DNA of 64,000 nucleotides, taken from contig JAULAV010008732.1 of assembly GCA_030789695.1 (NCBI GenBank), positions 1-64,000 of the forward strand. The letters run 5' to 3'. Positions 44,738 to 54,518 of the stretch are shown here, one piece after another; position 1 is the first letter of the stretch; every line of letters begins with the position of its first letter. A model generated the notes under the pieces. That model had not been told where the DNA came from, searched no databases, and saw only the letters and a list, made by a program, of their open reading frames with translations. This stretch comes from Scilla litardierei (taxonomy: Eukaryota; Streptophyta; Magnoliopsida; Asparagales; Asparagaceae). Made by a program: the position numbers and the translations under genes.

Positions 44738-45379
44738 TGTTTCAGAGTGTTTTCTCACTACAAAAGCGTTGACCGTGGACTACCCGGTCAACGTGGTCAA
44801 GGGGCCAACTTGGGTCTCTCGGGTGCGTCGAGTCAGCGCAGACACGGCGCGAGTCGGAGTTGCGGATGACGTGAAGCGCGTCGGCTGGGCCGAATCTGGA
44901 TCCTCGGCCGCAAAGGGGGGGCGAGGGGAAGCCTCGGCCCGGTGTGAGACGCTCGGCCTCGGACAGTCGGACGACGAGGGGTTGCCTCGGCGCCTCGTGA
45001 GCGGAGGGGAAGCCTCGGCTCGGTCAGACGTGCTCGGCCTCGGTCGGTCGGATGACGAGGGGTGGCTTCGGTCGTTCTGCTTGATGCGTGGCCGGCGTGG
45101 GGCGGAGGGGAAGCCTCGGCCCGTGGATCTGAGTCCTCCTGCGCAGACGAGAACACTCGTCAGGGGGGCCGGACCTTGGTTCCGGCCAAATCCCCTCCGA
45201 TGCCTAAGTCAGACGATGATCTGAAAGAGGAGACTCGGCAGAGACGGTTCGACTCGTGAGGAGATCGGAACGACGTCTACCAGTGCGAGCGGGGGAGGAA
45301 GGAGAAGAAATGGGGGAACTAGGTCGTTGATGGAGTACCTTAAGTTTTAGTTACCTGAGATGCCGTCCCCTGTCTAGCC
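44738..45379 (-). repeat. Element C2 3' LTR remnant
   Basis: About 642 bp, matching the first part of the C LTR up to CCCCTGTCTAG, then passing abruptly into the antisense ORF. The missing part includes the LTR end, polypurine tract and the region that in C1 contains the antisense promoter. Confidence 0.85.
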
Positions 45380-45401
45380 GATCCTGCCCGAGCTCTGCCT
45401 C

Positions 45402-47536
45402 ATGTCGTCTTCCTCTGCCACTGGTTCGGGTCGGCCGGAGCGTGACGCCACTCCTGGCCTGGTGGGTAGTCCTCCTTCGGCGATTTGTCGGCACGGGGGT
45501 GAACTTTCGGGGGTGCCCCCAGAGGTCTTGTCGTGGCCCTCGTCGTTCTGTGCCACCGCCATCGGGAGCCTGCGCTCCGCCTACCTGCTTCCGCCTTACT
45601 TAGCTCGTGCTCCCAGGTCCGACGAGCGGATCTACCTTCCTGGTCCCAACGAGGTTGGAATATACGAGAAGTGCTTCCGCTTCGGGCTTCGTTTCCCGCT
45701 CCACCCCTTTACCGTTGAGTTCCTTCTGGCCCATAACACGGGCTTGTGCCAATTCTGCCCCAACGCCGTCGGGCTCCTTGTCGGGTTCATCGTCGTCTGC
45801 ATGCTGAGGGGAGTGGCGCCCTCTCTCCGTCTCTTCGCCCAGTTCTACCGCCTGAGTCACCACCAATCGGGGGCGTGGATTTACATCAGCGCCCGCCCGA
45901 AGATGACCCTGGTGCTGGGGTTGCCGAGCTCCCTGAAATGTTGGAAGGGGGAATATGTGTTTGTCACGTTCCCGTCGAGTGCACCTTTCCCGGTTCGGTG
46001 GGGAGCGACCGGCGCAGTCATCCTCGATCTGGGTGAGCCGACTGCCGCCGAGCTGCAAACGGCGAAGGACCTGCTGGCGATTCCCGCGAGGGAGCAGACG
46101 ATCGACGTCCTCTTTAGTGACCAAAACTTGCGCAAGACGGTGTGGCCCTTGGGTAAGCTCTCCGAGTATTCGCCATTCGAGGTTGCTCGGGCTCTTCTCG
46201 GTCTCTTACTCCTTCTTCGGGTGCAGGTGGGTTCCCTCTCGGTCCTTCTCCCGCCAGCACTTACGTGCAGGCCCCAGATCCGGATCCGCGTAGGAGGGGT
46301 CATGTGCTGGAGGTCCGGAAGAAGCAGCGGGCCGTGACCTCGACTGGAGGCTCCAAAAGGAAGAAGGGACCATCTCCCTCTATCCCCTTGTTGGGGTCTT
46401 CCAAGAGGGTCCGTGAGGGGGTCGAGGGAGTTGCCGTCCCACCGCCTGCCGATCAGCTCTGACCTGCCCCCGTTGAGGTTGCCTGGTCGTAGGTCGGCCC
46501 TTCGCCTCTCCCGGACGGTTCTCTCCCTGATGCCTACGATCGGTATCTAGGCGCGTTCCGCTCCAACCCCGGCGAATTTCCTTCGTCAGGGGAAGGCCTT
46601 CTTCGTCCACGCTTCCCGGTGGGGGAGAAGGAATCTGTGTTTTCGAGCCGCGGAGCCGCCGCGCGAGTGGCCGAGAACAGTTGCCTCCCTCCCAATCAGG
46701 CTGCGCTGGATGGAGTCAGAGGTGACTGCTTGGCCACCTTCGTGATTCAAGCCGGCCAACAGGTAGAGTGTCTCTGCTTGTCCTCCCTCCAGCTGCTTTC
46801 GCCTCTCACCTTTGTCGCCTTGGTGCAGTTGTCCTCGGTGGGTCTCTCGATGAGGCGCCAGTTTGCGGTGCTTCCCAAGGCCAAATCCGAGGCCGGGCGA
46901 GATCTCGAGGCTCACGGTGATGAGGAAGAGGCAGGTCAGTTAGAGGATGTGCGGGTTAGGTCCTTGGAGACCCGCGTAACTGAGCTATCTTCTGCCTTGG
47001 AAGAGGCGGACCGGGAGAGGGCCTTAGCTCTGACTGCAAAGTCAGAGGCCGAGGCACGGGTCGCCGAGCTTTTGGGAGATGCCGACACGTCTGGGGGAGC
47101 CGACAAGATCCCTGTCTCCGTTGCTGCCCCCGAGGCCCCGGAGCTCTCCGATCGTCTGGAGGCAGCGGATGAGCAGGTGAGGGCTCTCCTTGCTCAGCTC
47201 GGCGAGAGATCCCAGGAGATCGAGAAGGAGAGGGCGGAGCACCAACGCCAGATCGAGACCTTAGAGGCTCGGGTGCGTGGGCTTGAGGAGGTGGATCCAT
47301 CCCGGATCGCCCAAGACGCCGTGGCTGAGTACGCCACCTCCTTCGTTGAGTCTGCCTTGGCGGAGGCGTTCGAGAAGGGCTTCGCCCGGTGTCAATCCGA
47401 GATCCAGAAGAAGTTCCCGCTCTCGGGAGTCCACTTTGAGGATCTTTGGATGCACTCTGACGGTGAACGGAGTGTGGGGGATGGCCCAAGCGGACCGCCA
47501 GCCTGTGGCTCCACGGGTGCCCCTGGAGATGAATGA
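45402..47536 (+). pseudogene. C2 antisense ORF (putative gypsy-type transposon protein)
   Basis: ATG at 45402 (MSSSSATGSGRPERDATPGL). Conserved half: DERIYLPGPNEVGIYEKCFR, FGLRFPLHPFTVEFLLAHN, FCPNAVGLLVGFIVVCMLRG, GAWIYISARPKMTLVLGLP. The frame changes after about 46250 and continues to 47536 with a strongly charged, coiled-coil-like region (ETRVTELSSALEEADRERAL, LAQLGERSQEIEKERAEHQR) and an acidic tail. It is convergent with pol: its stop at 47534-47536 is 105 bp from the pol stop. No biochemical role is known. Confidence 0.78.
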
Positions 47537-47610
47537 GGGAGGGGAATGCCCCTCGGCCTCTTCGTGTGTCCTCTGTACATCTTTTTGCTTATCTGGAAAG
47601 GAACGAACTT

Positions 47611-47646
47611 AAATAAATTTATTTCACAGAAAACAATACATTTATT
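47611..47646. terminator. Bidirectional polyadenylation-signal block between C2 antisense ORF and pol
   Basis: AAATAAATTTATTT (47611-47624) is palindromic and gives AATAAA on both strands. A further minus-strand AATAAA at 47641-47646 overlaps the pol stop codon. The position between two convergent stops suggests 3' ends for both transcripts. Confidence 0.5.
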
Positions 47647-48511
47647 GAAAGTACTTGCGTAAATGTTCCGTATTCCAGGCGTGAGTGAGAATCCTCCCCT
47701 CCATATTGGCTAGACGGTAGGTTGCAGGTCCGAGGACCTCGACGACTTTGTAGGGTCCCTCCCATTTAGCCGCGAGCTTCCCTTTGCGAGCGGTATCTGG
47801 GTTGAAGCCTGCTTTTCGGAGGACCAGGTCCCCAAGGTGGAAGCTTCTGCCCCTGACCCGAGCATTGTAGTATCGGGCCACCTTCTGCTTCTGGCGGATG
47901 ATGGTGGCCAGGGCTTGCTGCCACCGCTCGTCGAGGAGCTCCAGACTGAGCTCCAGACCTTGCGAGTTCCTGTCTTCATCAAAGCATTTGAGGCGGAGAG
48001 ATTCTTCACCCAACTCGACCGGTACCACCGCCTCGGCCCCGTAGGCAAGCATGAACGGTGTCTCTCCGGTGGCCTCCTTGTGGGTCGTCCGGTATGACCA
48101 GAGTATCCCGGGGAGCTCTTCCGGCCAGCTTCCTTTGGCGTCCTTCACTTTCTTTCGGAGGGGCTCTATGATGCATTTGTTGGCTGCTTCCGCCATTCCG
48201 TTGGTCTGGGGGTGCGCTACAGAGGCGAAGAGAAGCTTGATCCCCCATTCCGTGCAAAAGTCTTTGAACCCCGCGGAGTCGAATTGTTTCCCGTTGTCTG
48301 TGACGATGGACCGTGGCACTTCGAATCTGGAGATGATGGAAGTCCATACGAAGCTTTTCGCTTTCTTCCACGTGATGGTGGCCAATGGTTCCGCCTCGAT
48401 CCACTTGGTAAAGTAGTCCACCGCCACAATCAGATACTTCCGCTGCCCCCGGCCCGGCTTAAACGGTCCGAGGATGTCGAGTCCCCATTTCGCAAATGGG
48501 ATGGGGCTCAC
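47642..48511 (-). CDS. C2 integrase core and C-terminus
   Basis: Open for 289 residues on the minus strand: first Asp in WGLDILGPFKPG, second in SIVTDNGKQF, Glu in NGMAEAANKCIIEPL. GETPFMLAYGAEAVVPVELG and the C-terminal GDLVLRKAGFNPD, KLAAKWEGPYKVVEVLGP and YRLANMEGRILTHAWNTEHL are typical of Tat integrases. It is the end of the pol polyprotein, joined to 48563-49411 by a frameshift near 48540. Confidence 0.92.
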   Translation of the reverse strand: MSPIPFAKWGLDILGPFKPGRGQRKYLIVAVDYFTKWIEAEPLATITWKKAKSFVWTSIISRFEVPRSIVTDNGKQFDSAGFKDFCTEWGIKLLFASVAHPQTNGMAEAANKCIIEPLRKKVKDAKGSWPEELPGILWSYRTTHKEATGETPFMLAYGAEAVVPVELGEESLRLKCFDEDRNSQGLELSLELLDERWQQALATIIRQKQKVARYYNARVRGRSFHLGDLVLRKAGFNPDTARKGKLAAKWEGPYKVVEVLGPATYRLANMEGRILTHAWNTEHLRKYFQ

Positions 48512-48562
48512 GATAGGGATGAGCTCCGATGGGGGAGTTGAGGTGTGGTGGGCATACCTCTG

Positions 48563-49411
48563 TCATTCCTGGCACTTTTGGACGTAGTTTGTTGCGTCTT
48601 GGACCAGGGTCGGCCAGTAGTATCCCTGCCTCAAGATTTTCTGTGCAACCATCTTGCCCCCGTGGTGATTTCTGCAGACCCCTTCGTGAACCTCCCGTAG
48701 GACGTAGTCGGCTTCTTGCGGTCCGATGCATTTCAGGTAAGGGAGGACGTCCGCCTTCGTCCAGTGCCTCCGGTAGAGCATCCCCTCATGGATCACGTAA
48801 CGGAGCGCCTTCCTCTCTAGGGTCCGACGCTTGTCCCAGTCCGTCGGCACCTCCCCATGAGTGAGGTACCGCATGATCGGGTCCATCCAGGTGGGATCTT
48901 GGTCGATCGCCATCACCTCCCGCTCTTCCGTGCTGGGGGACTGCAGGTTCTCCACGTAGATGGTGCGGCCCAGCTCCTTAGGCGAGGACGAGGCTAGTTT
49001 CGATAATGCGTCCGCCCGTGCGTTCTCCGACCGCGGGAGATGCAAGACTTCCACGTTTCTGAACCTGGAGAACGCCGCTTTGGCGACGGCGTGATACCTC
49101 TGCATCGCCTCCTCCCGCGCCTCGTAACTTCCCAGAAGTTGGTTGACAATGAGCTTCGAGTCACTGAGGAGGCGCACAGACTCGGCCCCGAGCTCCCGGG
49201 CCAGCCTCAGGCCGTTGATCACCGCTTCGTACTCCGCCACGTTGTTGGTGGCCGGGAACTCGAACCGTAATGCGTATTCCACGATGTTCCCTTCCGGAGA
49301 TCGGATCGCGATTCCAGCCCCGCCTCCTGACTGTGTGGCCGATCCGTCCACATGGACTATCCACGCTCCTGGGACTCCTGACTGGAGGTGGTCAGCCGAA
49401 AGAAAAGACAA
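48563..49411 (-). CDS. C2 second (plant-type) RNase H and integrase zinc-binding domain
   Basis: An RNase H distinct from the one fused to RT: WIVHVDGSATQSGGGAGIAI, NNVAEYEAVINGLRLARELG, VRLLSDSKLIVNQ and NARADALSKLAS show the D-E-D-D acidic residues. The HHCC region follows (EVHEGVCRNHHGGKMVAQKI, YVQKCQE). A dual RNase H is the defining feature of the Tat lineage. Confidence 0.92.
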   Translation of the reverse strand: MSFLSADHLQSGVPGAWIVHVDGSATQSGGGAGIAIRSPEGNIVEYALRFEFPATNNVAEYEAVINGLRLARELGAESVRLLSDSKLIVNQLLGSYEAREEAMQRYHAVAKAAFSRFRNVEVLHLPRSENARADALSKLASSSPKELGRTIYVENLQSPSTEEREVMAIDQDPTWMDPIMRYLTHGEVPTDWDKRRTLERKALRYVIHEGMLYRRHWTKADVLPYLKCIGPQEADYVLREVHEGVCRNHHGGKMVAQKILRQGYYWPTLVQDATNYVQKCQE

Positions 49412-49574
49412 GGGTTAGGCGATTACCGTTGCTGGGCCTTCTTCCTCCGGGGGATGTTCTCCTTCCGTCGTGCATTCAGCGATGAAGTCAGCTAAGGCCT
49501 GCCCTTTGATGGCTGTGCGCGGTTTGAATCGGAGGTCGAACTCGCTCAATTCCACCCCCCCAGTTTAGCATCCT

Positions 49575-50807
49575 TCACATTCGATCGAATCTCTTGAGAT
49601 TCTGCTCCAGTTGTGAGTCGGTCAAGACCAGTATGGTGTGGGCTTGGAAATAGGGCCTGAGCCTTCGCGCTGAGAGGACGAGGGCGTACGCCAGTTTCTC
49701 CATGGGCGAGTACCGCACCTCCGCCCCCTTCAAGATCCGGCTCGTGTAGTACACCGGCCACTGCACCCCACCGTCTTCCCGGATCAGCACCGAGCTCACT
49801 GCTTCCTCCACGCACGCCAGGTAAAGGCTTAGCGACTCCCCTTCCCGTGGCTTGGACAGGAGAGGCGGGCTACGGAGATATTCCTTGAGATCCGCAAACG
49901 CCCTAGAGCAGTCTTCGTCCCATAGTATCGTCTTCCTATTGTCCGATGGTTCCGCGATCGCTTTCCTCAGAACTTTGAAGAAGGGGAGCGATCTTTCTGC
50001 CGATTTGGAAAGGAATCGCCCCAAGGCTGCGATGCGCCCATTCAGCCTCTGCAGCTCTTTGATCATCATCGGCTCACGTATATTGATCAGTGCCTCGATC
50101 TTGTCAGGATTAGCTTCAATGCCACGGTTAGTTATCATAAATCCCAAGAATTTGCCAGATCTTACCCCGAACGTGCACTTCATGGGGTTGAGTCGAATGT
50201 TGTGTCACCGCAACCGCTCGAAGGTTTCACGAAGGTCGGCGATGTGGTCCTCCGGCTTTCTCGACTTGACAAGCATGTCGTCGACGTAAACCTCCAGGTT
50301 CCTTCCAATCTGGGAGTAGAAAACCTTGTTGACCATTCTCTGGTAGGTGGCCCCTGCGTTCTTCAAGCCAAAGGGCATCTTCTTGTAGCAGTATGTTCCC
50401 CGGTCCGTCGTGAAGGCTGTCATCTCTTTGTCCCGGGGATCCATCTGGACTTGATTGTACCCTGAGTAGGCGTCCATGAAGCTAAGCATCTCGTACCCCG
50501 AGGCGTTGTCCACCAGGTGGTCAATGCGCGTCAGGGGGTAGCTGTCCTTGGGACAGGCTTTGTTGAGGTCACTGAAGTCCACGCACATTCGCCACTTCCC
50601 GTTGGGTTTCCTGACCATCACCACGTTCGATAGCCACTCCGGGTACCAGACCTCTCGTATGAAGCCGGCGTCGAGGAGACGTTCCACTTCCTCGGAGGCC
50701 GCCTTCATCTTCTCGCCGCCCAGGTTCCGCTTCTTCTGCATGACCAGCTTGAAGTTGGGGTCGGCGTTGATCTGGTGGACGATCACCTGGGGATCTACGC
50801 CGGGCAT
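49575..50807 (-). pseudogene. C2 reverse transcriptase and first RNase H
   Basis: RT: GFIREVWYPEWLSNVVMVRK, KWRMCVDFSDLNKACPKDSY, SGYNQVQMDPRDKEMTAFTT, MPFGLKNAGATYQRMVNKVF and catalytic YVDDMLVKSR. RNase H: YLACVEEAVSSVLIREDGG, YSPMEKLAYALVLSARRLRP. Frames split at 50205/50183 and again after 49575; 49412-49574 reads the tether to the second RNase H in a shifted frame. Confidence 0.9.
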
Positions 50808-51092
50808 GTCCTCCGGTGACCAAGCAAAGACGTCTAGGTTCGCCTCCAGGCACTCGACCAGTTGGCTCCTCAGGTTGTGGCTTAGCCCTCTCCCGATTGA
50901 GACGAACCGGCCCTCGACGTCCGTGACCGGGATCTGCTCTTGCTCCTCCGCAGGGGTGGGTCTCGGCCCGCCCCTTTAGTCGAGTGCGGCCATCCGGTCG
51001 ACTAGACGATCTTCAGGACCTTCCTCCGCCAGTTGATAGCAGGTATTCGGCCTCCCCGCGTCGCCTTCGATTTGCCCCATCCCCCTGGGTGT

Positions 51093-51676
51093 TCAGAACT
51101 TGATAATCTGATGGAGGGTCGAGACAACCGCGCCGATGGCGTTGAGAAGGGGTCGGCCGATGATCCCGTTGTATTCCGACCCGATCCCCAATACGATGAA
51201 TTCTACCGCCAGGGTCATCGAGTTTGGTGGGCCTCCGAGTGTTACCGGGAGATGGATCGTGCCGATGATGGGGGTGGAATGACCTGTGAATCCCACCACG
51301 GGACCCGAGCGAGTCGCAAGTCTTCCTTCCGCCGCCCCATCTTCTCCAGGGTTGACATGAAGAGGACGTCGCAGGAGCTGCCGGTGTCGACGAGCAGTCG
51401 CCGTACCATGGTTGTGTCGATGATCACCGACACCACCAAAGCTACGTCCAAGCTGCGCGCCGTTACAGACGTGCTCGGCCTCCCGACCGGTAGGGCCGGT
51501 GAGGGTCTCCCGGTCCTCTCCTCACGATCCTCCTCATGCTGGGCCCGGGCCCACTCTTGCCAAGGATGGCGGGCTCTGTCGCTTCGCGTCTGAGCCTTGC
51601 TCTCCTTTCGACGAGACGGGTGAAGCCGTGTCATTGCAGGTGTGGTTTGTTTCTTCGTGGGACAGTTCGTTCCCAC
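51093..51676 (-). pseudogene. C2 gag start fused to protease
   Basis: The frame begins MGTNCPTKKQTTPAMTR, matching the C1 gag start, but then passes through a short basic linker directly into protease (SLDVALVVSVIID, LLVDTGSSCDVLFMSTLEKM), skipping the capsid and zinc knuckle. A frameshift near 51270 leads to TIHLPVTLGGPPNSMTLAVE and LGIGSEYNGIIGRPLLNAIG. Active-site DTGS is intact. Confidence 0.83.
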
Positions 51677-51687
51677 AGACGACGCCA
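51671..51687 (-). other. Element C2 primer binding site
   Basis: Minus strand TGGCGTCGTCTGTGGGA, two bases inside the 5' LTR. Confidence 0.83.
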
Positions 51688-51689
51688 GA

Positions 51690-52673
51690 TGTTTCAGAGT
51701 GTTTTCTCACTACAAAAGCGTTGACCGTGGACTACCCGGTCAACATGGTCAAGGGGCCAACTTGGGTCTCTCGGGTGCATCGAGTCAGCGCAGACACGGC
51801 GCGAGTCGGAGTTGCGGATGACGTGAATCACGTCGGCTGGGCCGAATCTGGATCCTCGGCCGCAAAGGGGGGGGGGTGAGGGGAAGCCTCGGCCCGGTGT
51901 GAGACGCTCGGCCTCGGACAGTCGGACGACGAGGGGTTGCATCGGCGCCTCGTGAGCGGAGGGGAAGCCTCGGCTCGGTCGGACGTGCTCGGCCTCGGTC
52001 GGTCGGACGACGAGGGGTGGCTTCGGTCGTCCTGCTTGATGCGTGGCCGGTGTGGGGTGGAGGGGAAGCCTCGGCCCGTGGATCTGACGTCCTCCTACGC
52101 AGACGAGAACACTCGTCAGGGGGGCCGGACCTTGGTTCCGGCCAAATCCCCTCCAATGCCTAAGTCAGACGATGATCTAAAAGAGGAGACTCGGCGGAGA
52201 CGGTTCGACTCGTGAGGAGATCGGAACGACGTCTACCGGCGCGAGCGGGGGAGGAAGGAGAAGAAATGGGGGAACTAGGTCGTTGATGGAGTACCTTAGG
52301 TTTTAGTTACTTGAGATGCCGTCCCCTGTCTAGTCATCCTTCTAGCCCTTTTATAGACCTCCCGTCGTGACTGCCCACGACTCACGTCCCTCGTCCGCCC
52401 CCAATCGTGCCCCCTCAATCCGCCCCCCCTTCGCCGCTTCCTGCGCCATCCCAGCACCTCCCCATAACGTCTGTTAAGTGGTAACGGGCCAGGGGGAACG
52501 GTTATCGCTGGGGTGGGCGAGTGATTTGCGCGTTATCGGGGCCGGGTCGGATCGATACTCGGGGGTCCTCTATTGGGCCTTGTCGGGCGGGCCAGATCGC
52601 GCAGATGGGCTTCTGATCGGCAGTCGGGTTCCTGGGCTCGTGTCTTTCGAGCTTCGGCCAAATAGGCGTAACA
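51690..52673 (-). repeat. Element C2 5' LTR
   Basis: 984 bp, TGTTTCAGAG to GGCGTAACA on the plus strand. Same repeat structure as the C1 LTR; its end (CGTAACA) differs from C1 (CGTATCA). TATA variant at 52348-52357. Confidence 0.9.
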
Positions 52674-52678
52674 ATCCC

Positions 52679-52980
52679 CAAAACAAATACTGTAAGATCA
52701 AATAAAGAGAGAAAAGAAAAGAGAAAGTGAGAGAGGAAAATGACTCAACAATAAGAGAGTAAAAATGAGAGCGAGAAAAAGATGAGAGATTTGAGTGAAG
52801 AAAAAGAAAGTAAACTGAGAGAAAATTCAAAAAGAAAAGGAGAGAAAAGAGAAAAAGGAGAGAAGAGTTTTCTAGTGGCAAAAAGATGTGAGATTAAGCA
52901 AGCCTTGTTTTCTCAACAAAACCTCATAGTACTTGTGTATAAAGAGGCGATGTTGAATACTAACAAAAAAAACCTCTGCT
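52679..52980 (+). other. Element A purine-rich protease-RT linker
   Basis: AGAGAG/AAAGAG-rich tract continuing A after C2, equivalent to 8220-8370 in element B. No intact frame. Confidence 0.65.
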
Positions 52981-53904
52981 TTGCCTAGTGTTGTTTTATC
53001 TCTTTTGCAGGAATATGAAGATGTCTTTCCTGATGAGATACCACCAGGTCTGCCACTAATTAGAGGCATAACACATCAAATTGATCTTATTCATGGAGCA
53101 TCTTTGCCTAAACGTCCAGCATACCGCACTAATCCTGAAGATACTAAGGAAATTCAAAGGCAAGTTCAAGAGTTGGTGAGCAAAGGATATGTGAGAGAGA
53201 GCCTCAGTCCTTGTGCAGTTCCAGTATTGCTTATACCTAAGAAAGATGGTACATGGAGAATGTGCATTGATTGCAGAGCCATTAACAACATCACGGTAAG
53301 ATATCGTCATCCTATTCCTTGGTTAGATGATATGCTAGATGAATTATCTAGTTCAACTATTTTCTCTAAAATTGACTTAAAAAGTGGTTATCATCAAATA
53401 AGAATGAAAGAAGGAGATGAATGTAAAACGACATTTAAGACTAAACGTGGATTGGTTAATAATACCTTTTGGGTTAACTAATGCACCTAGCACATTCATG
53501 AGATTAATGAATCATGTTTATCATGCTTGCATTGGTAATTTTCTAGTAGTTTACTTTGATGATATTCTTATGTATATCAGAACATTGGATGAACACGTGG
53601 ATCACTTTAGATAAATTCTAGAGGTTCTAAGAAAGGTGAAATTGTTTGGCCAATTAAAAAAGTATGATTTTGCACAGATAATTGTTTTTATTGGCTTTGT
53701 TGTTAGTATTACAGGTATTACAACGGATGAAGAGAAGATTAAAGCAATCCAAAATTGGACAACCCTTACCACTGTTGGACAAGTGAGGAGTTTTCTTGGA
53801 CTTACAAGCTTTTTTGTGAAGAATTTTAGCACACCGACGAAACCATTGAATGAACTGGATAAGAAGGAGGTTCGATTCAAGTGGGGAGAAGCTCAAGAGA
53901 ATGC
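52981..53904 (+). pseudogene. Element A reverse transcriptase
   Basis: EYEDVFPDEIPPGLPLIRG starts the domain. [60 protein letters not shown] and catalytic VYFDDILMY follow. A small deletion near 53455 and a stop near 53612 break the frame. The reading continues to KKEVRFKWGEAQ, the start of the RNase H tether, and then jumps to the polyprotein end. Confidence 0.88.
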
Positions 53905-54029
53905 TTACAAACTTCTGCTAACTTGTGAGTATGGCGTGAGGGCTACTTTTAATGTTTTTGACATCTCTTCTTATTTTGGTACAAATGTTGAAGAGTCAAG
54001 GACGACTCCTTTTCAAAAGGGGAGGATGA
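53905..54029 (+). pseudogene. Element A polyprotein C-terminus after internal deletion
   Basis: NAYK followed by GVRATFNVFDISSYFGTNVE and TTPFQKG is the end of the integrase region, joined directly to the RT-RNase H tether. RNase H and nearly all integrase (roughly 2.4 kb judging from B) are missing. The polypurine tract AAAAGGGGAGGATGA lies at 54015-54029. Confidence 0.82.
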
Positions 54030-54518
54030 TGTGACCCAGCCCATCAACTTACAAAATGAAGACTACATTCTAAGTGAACGACCAATAACAAGAGGAATGC
54101 TAAAAAGAATGCAAAATGTAATTGGAGCCAAGTAGAAGTATTGCTGGCCCAAGAAAGTTGTGCTCACAAAGAGGCCTTAGTCTTGCTAATCCAAGCCAAA
54201 GAAATTAAGGCCATAATTCTGAATGCATTCATGGGGGAAGATCAAGAGGCATGTGGCCATAAATCTGAATGCATTCATGGGAGAAGATCAAGGTTCATGT
54301 GCAACAATAATTCTGAATTCATGGGGGAAGATCAAGAGTCATTTGCATCCAATAAATCTGAATTCATGGGGGGAGCTAAAGAGTCAAGTGCAACAACCAC
54401 ATTAAATCTGAATTCATTGGGGAGATCTAGAGCCAAGAAGTATAAACTTATGAATTTTAAATATAATTTTCGTGCATGGCATTAGGCTCATAATTTCAAG
54501 TTGTCTTTTGGTATTCTC
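54030..54518 (+). repeat. Element A 3' LTR, truncated
   Basis: Begins TGTGACCCAGCCCATC and matches 5827-5892 plus 34992-35415. It is cut by D at 54519. It preserves the unoccupied B insertion site (near 54086) and the minisatellite (54207-54425). Confidence 0.88.
54207..54425 (+). repeat. ~46-bp minisatellite in A 3' LTR
   Basis: Same array as 35106-35330, with units such as AAATCTGAATTCATGGGGG. Both LTRs having it means it predates A's insertion. Confidence 0.8.

Larger units (their letters stand above)
44738..52673 (-). mobile_element. Element C2: Tat/Retand-like Ty3/gypsy, pol-only derivative
   Basis: LTR-like ends TGTTTCAGAG at 44738 and GGCGTAACA at 52673. Target duplication ATCCC at 44733-44737 and 52674-52678. 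It carries pol with a second RNase H on the minus strand and an antisense ORF on the plus strand, but almost no gag. The left LTR keeps only about 640 bp. C2 LTRs share variants not found in C1 (for example GGCCAACTTGGGTCTCTCGG), so C1 and C2 belong to different subfamilies and inserted independently. Confidence 0.9.
5827..54518 (+). mobile_element. Element A: Ty3/gypsy retrotransposon hosting the nest
   Basis: A is the outermost retrotransposon. Its parts in order are: 5' LTR 5827-5892 plus 34992-35968, tRNA-Met type primer site 35971-35982, gag 36646-37200 plus 43704-44135, zinc knuckle and protease remnant 44136-44646, pol remnant 52679-54014, polypurine tract 54015-54029 and 3' LTR 54030-54518. 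The gaps are insertions B, C1 and C2; D cuts the 3' LTR. A is strongly degraded: it has lost RNase H and integrase and has many stops. It landed in the satellite. Its right target-site duplication is not visible because the end of its 3' LTR is displaced by D. Confidence 0.85.
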
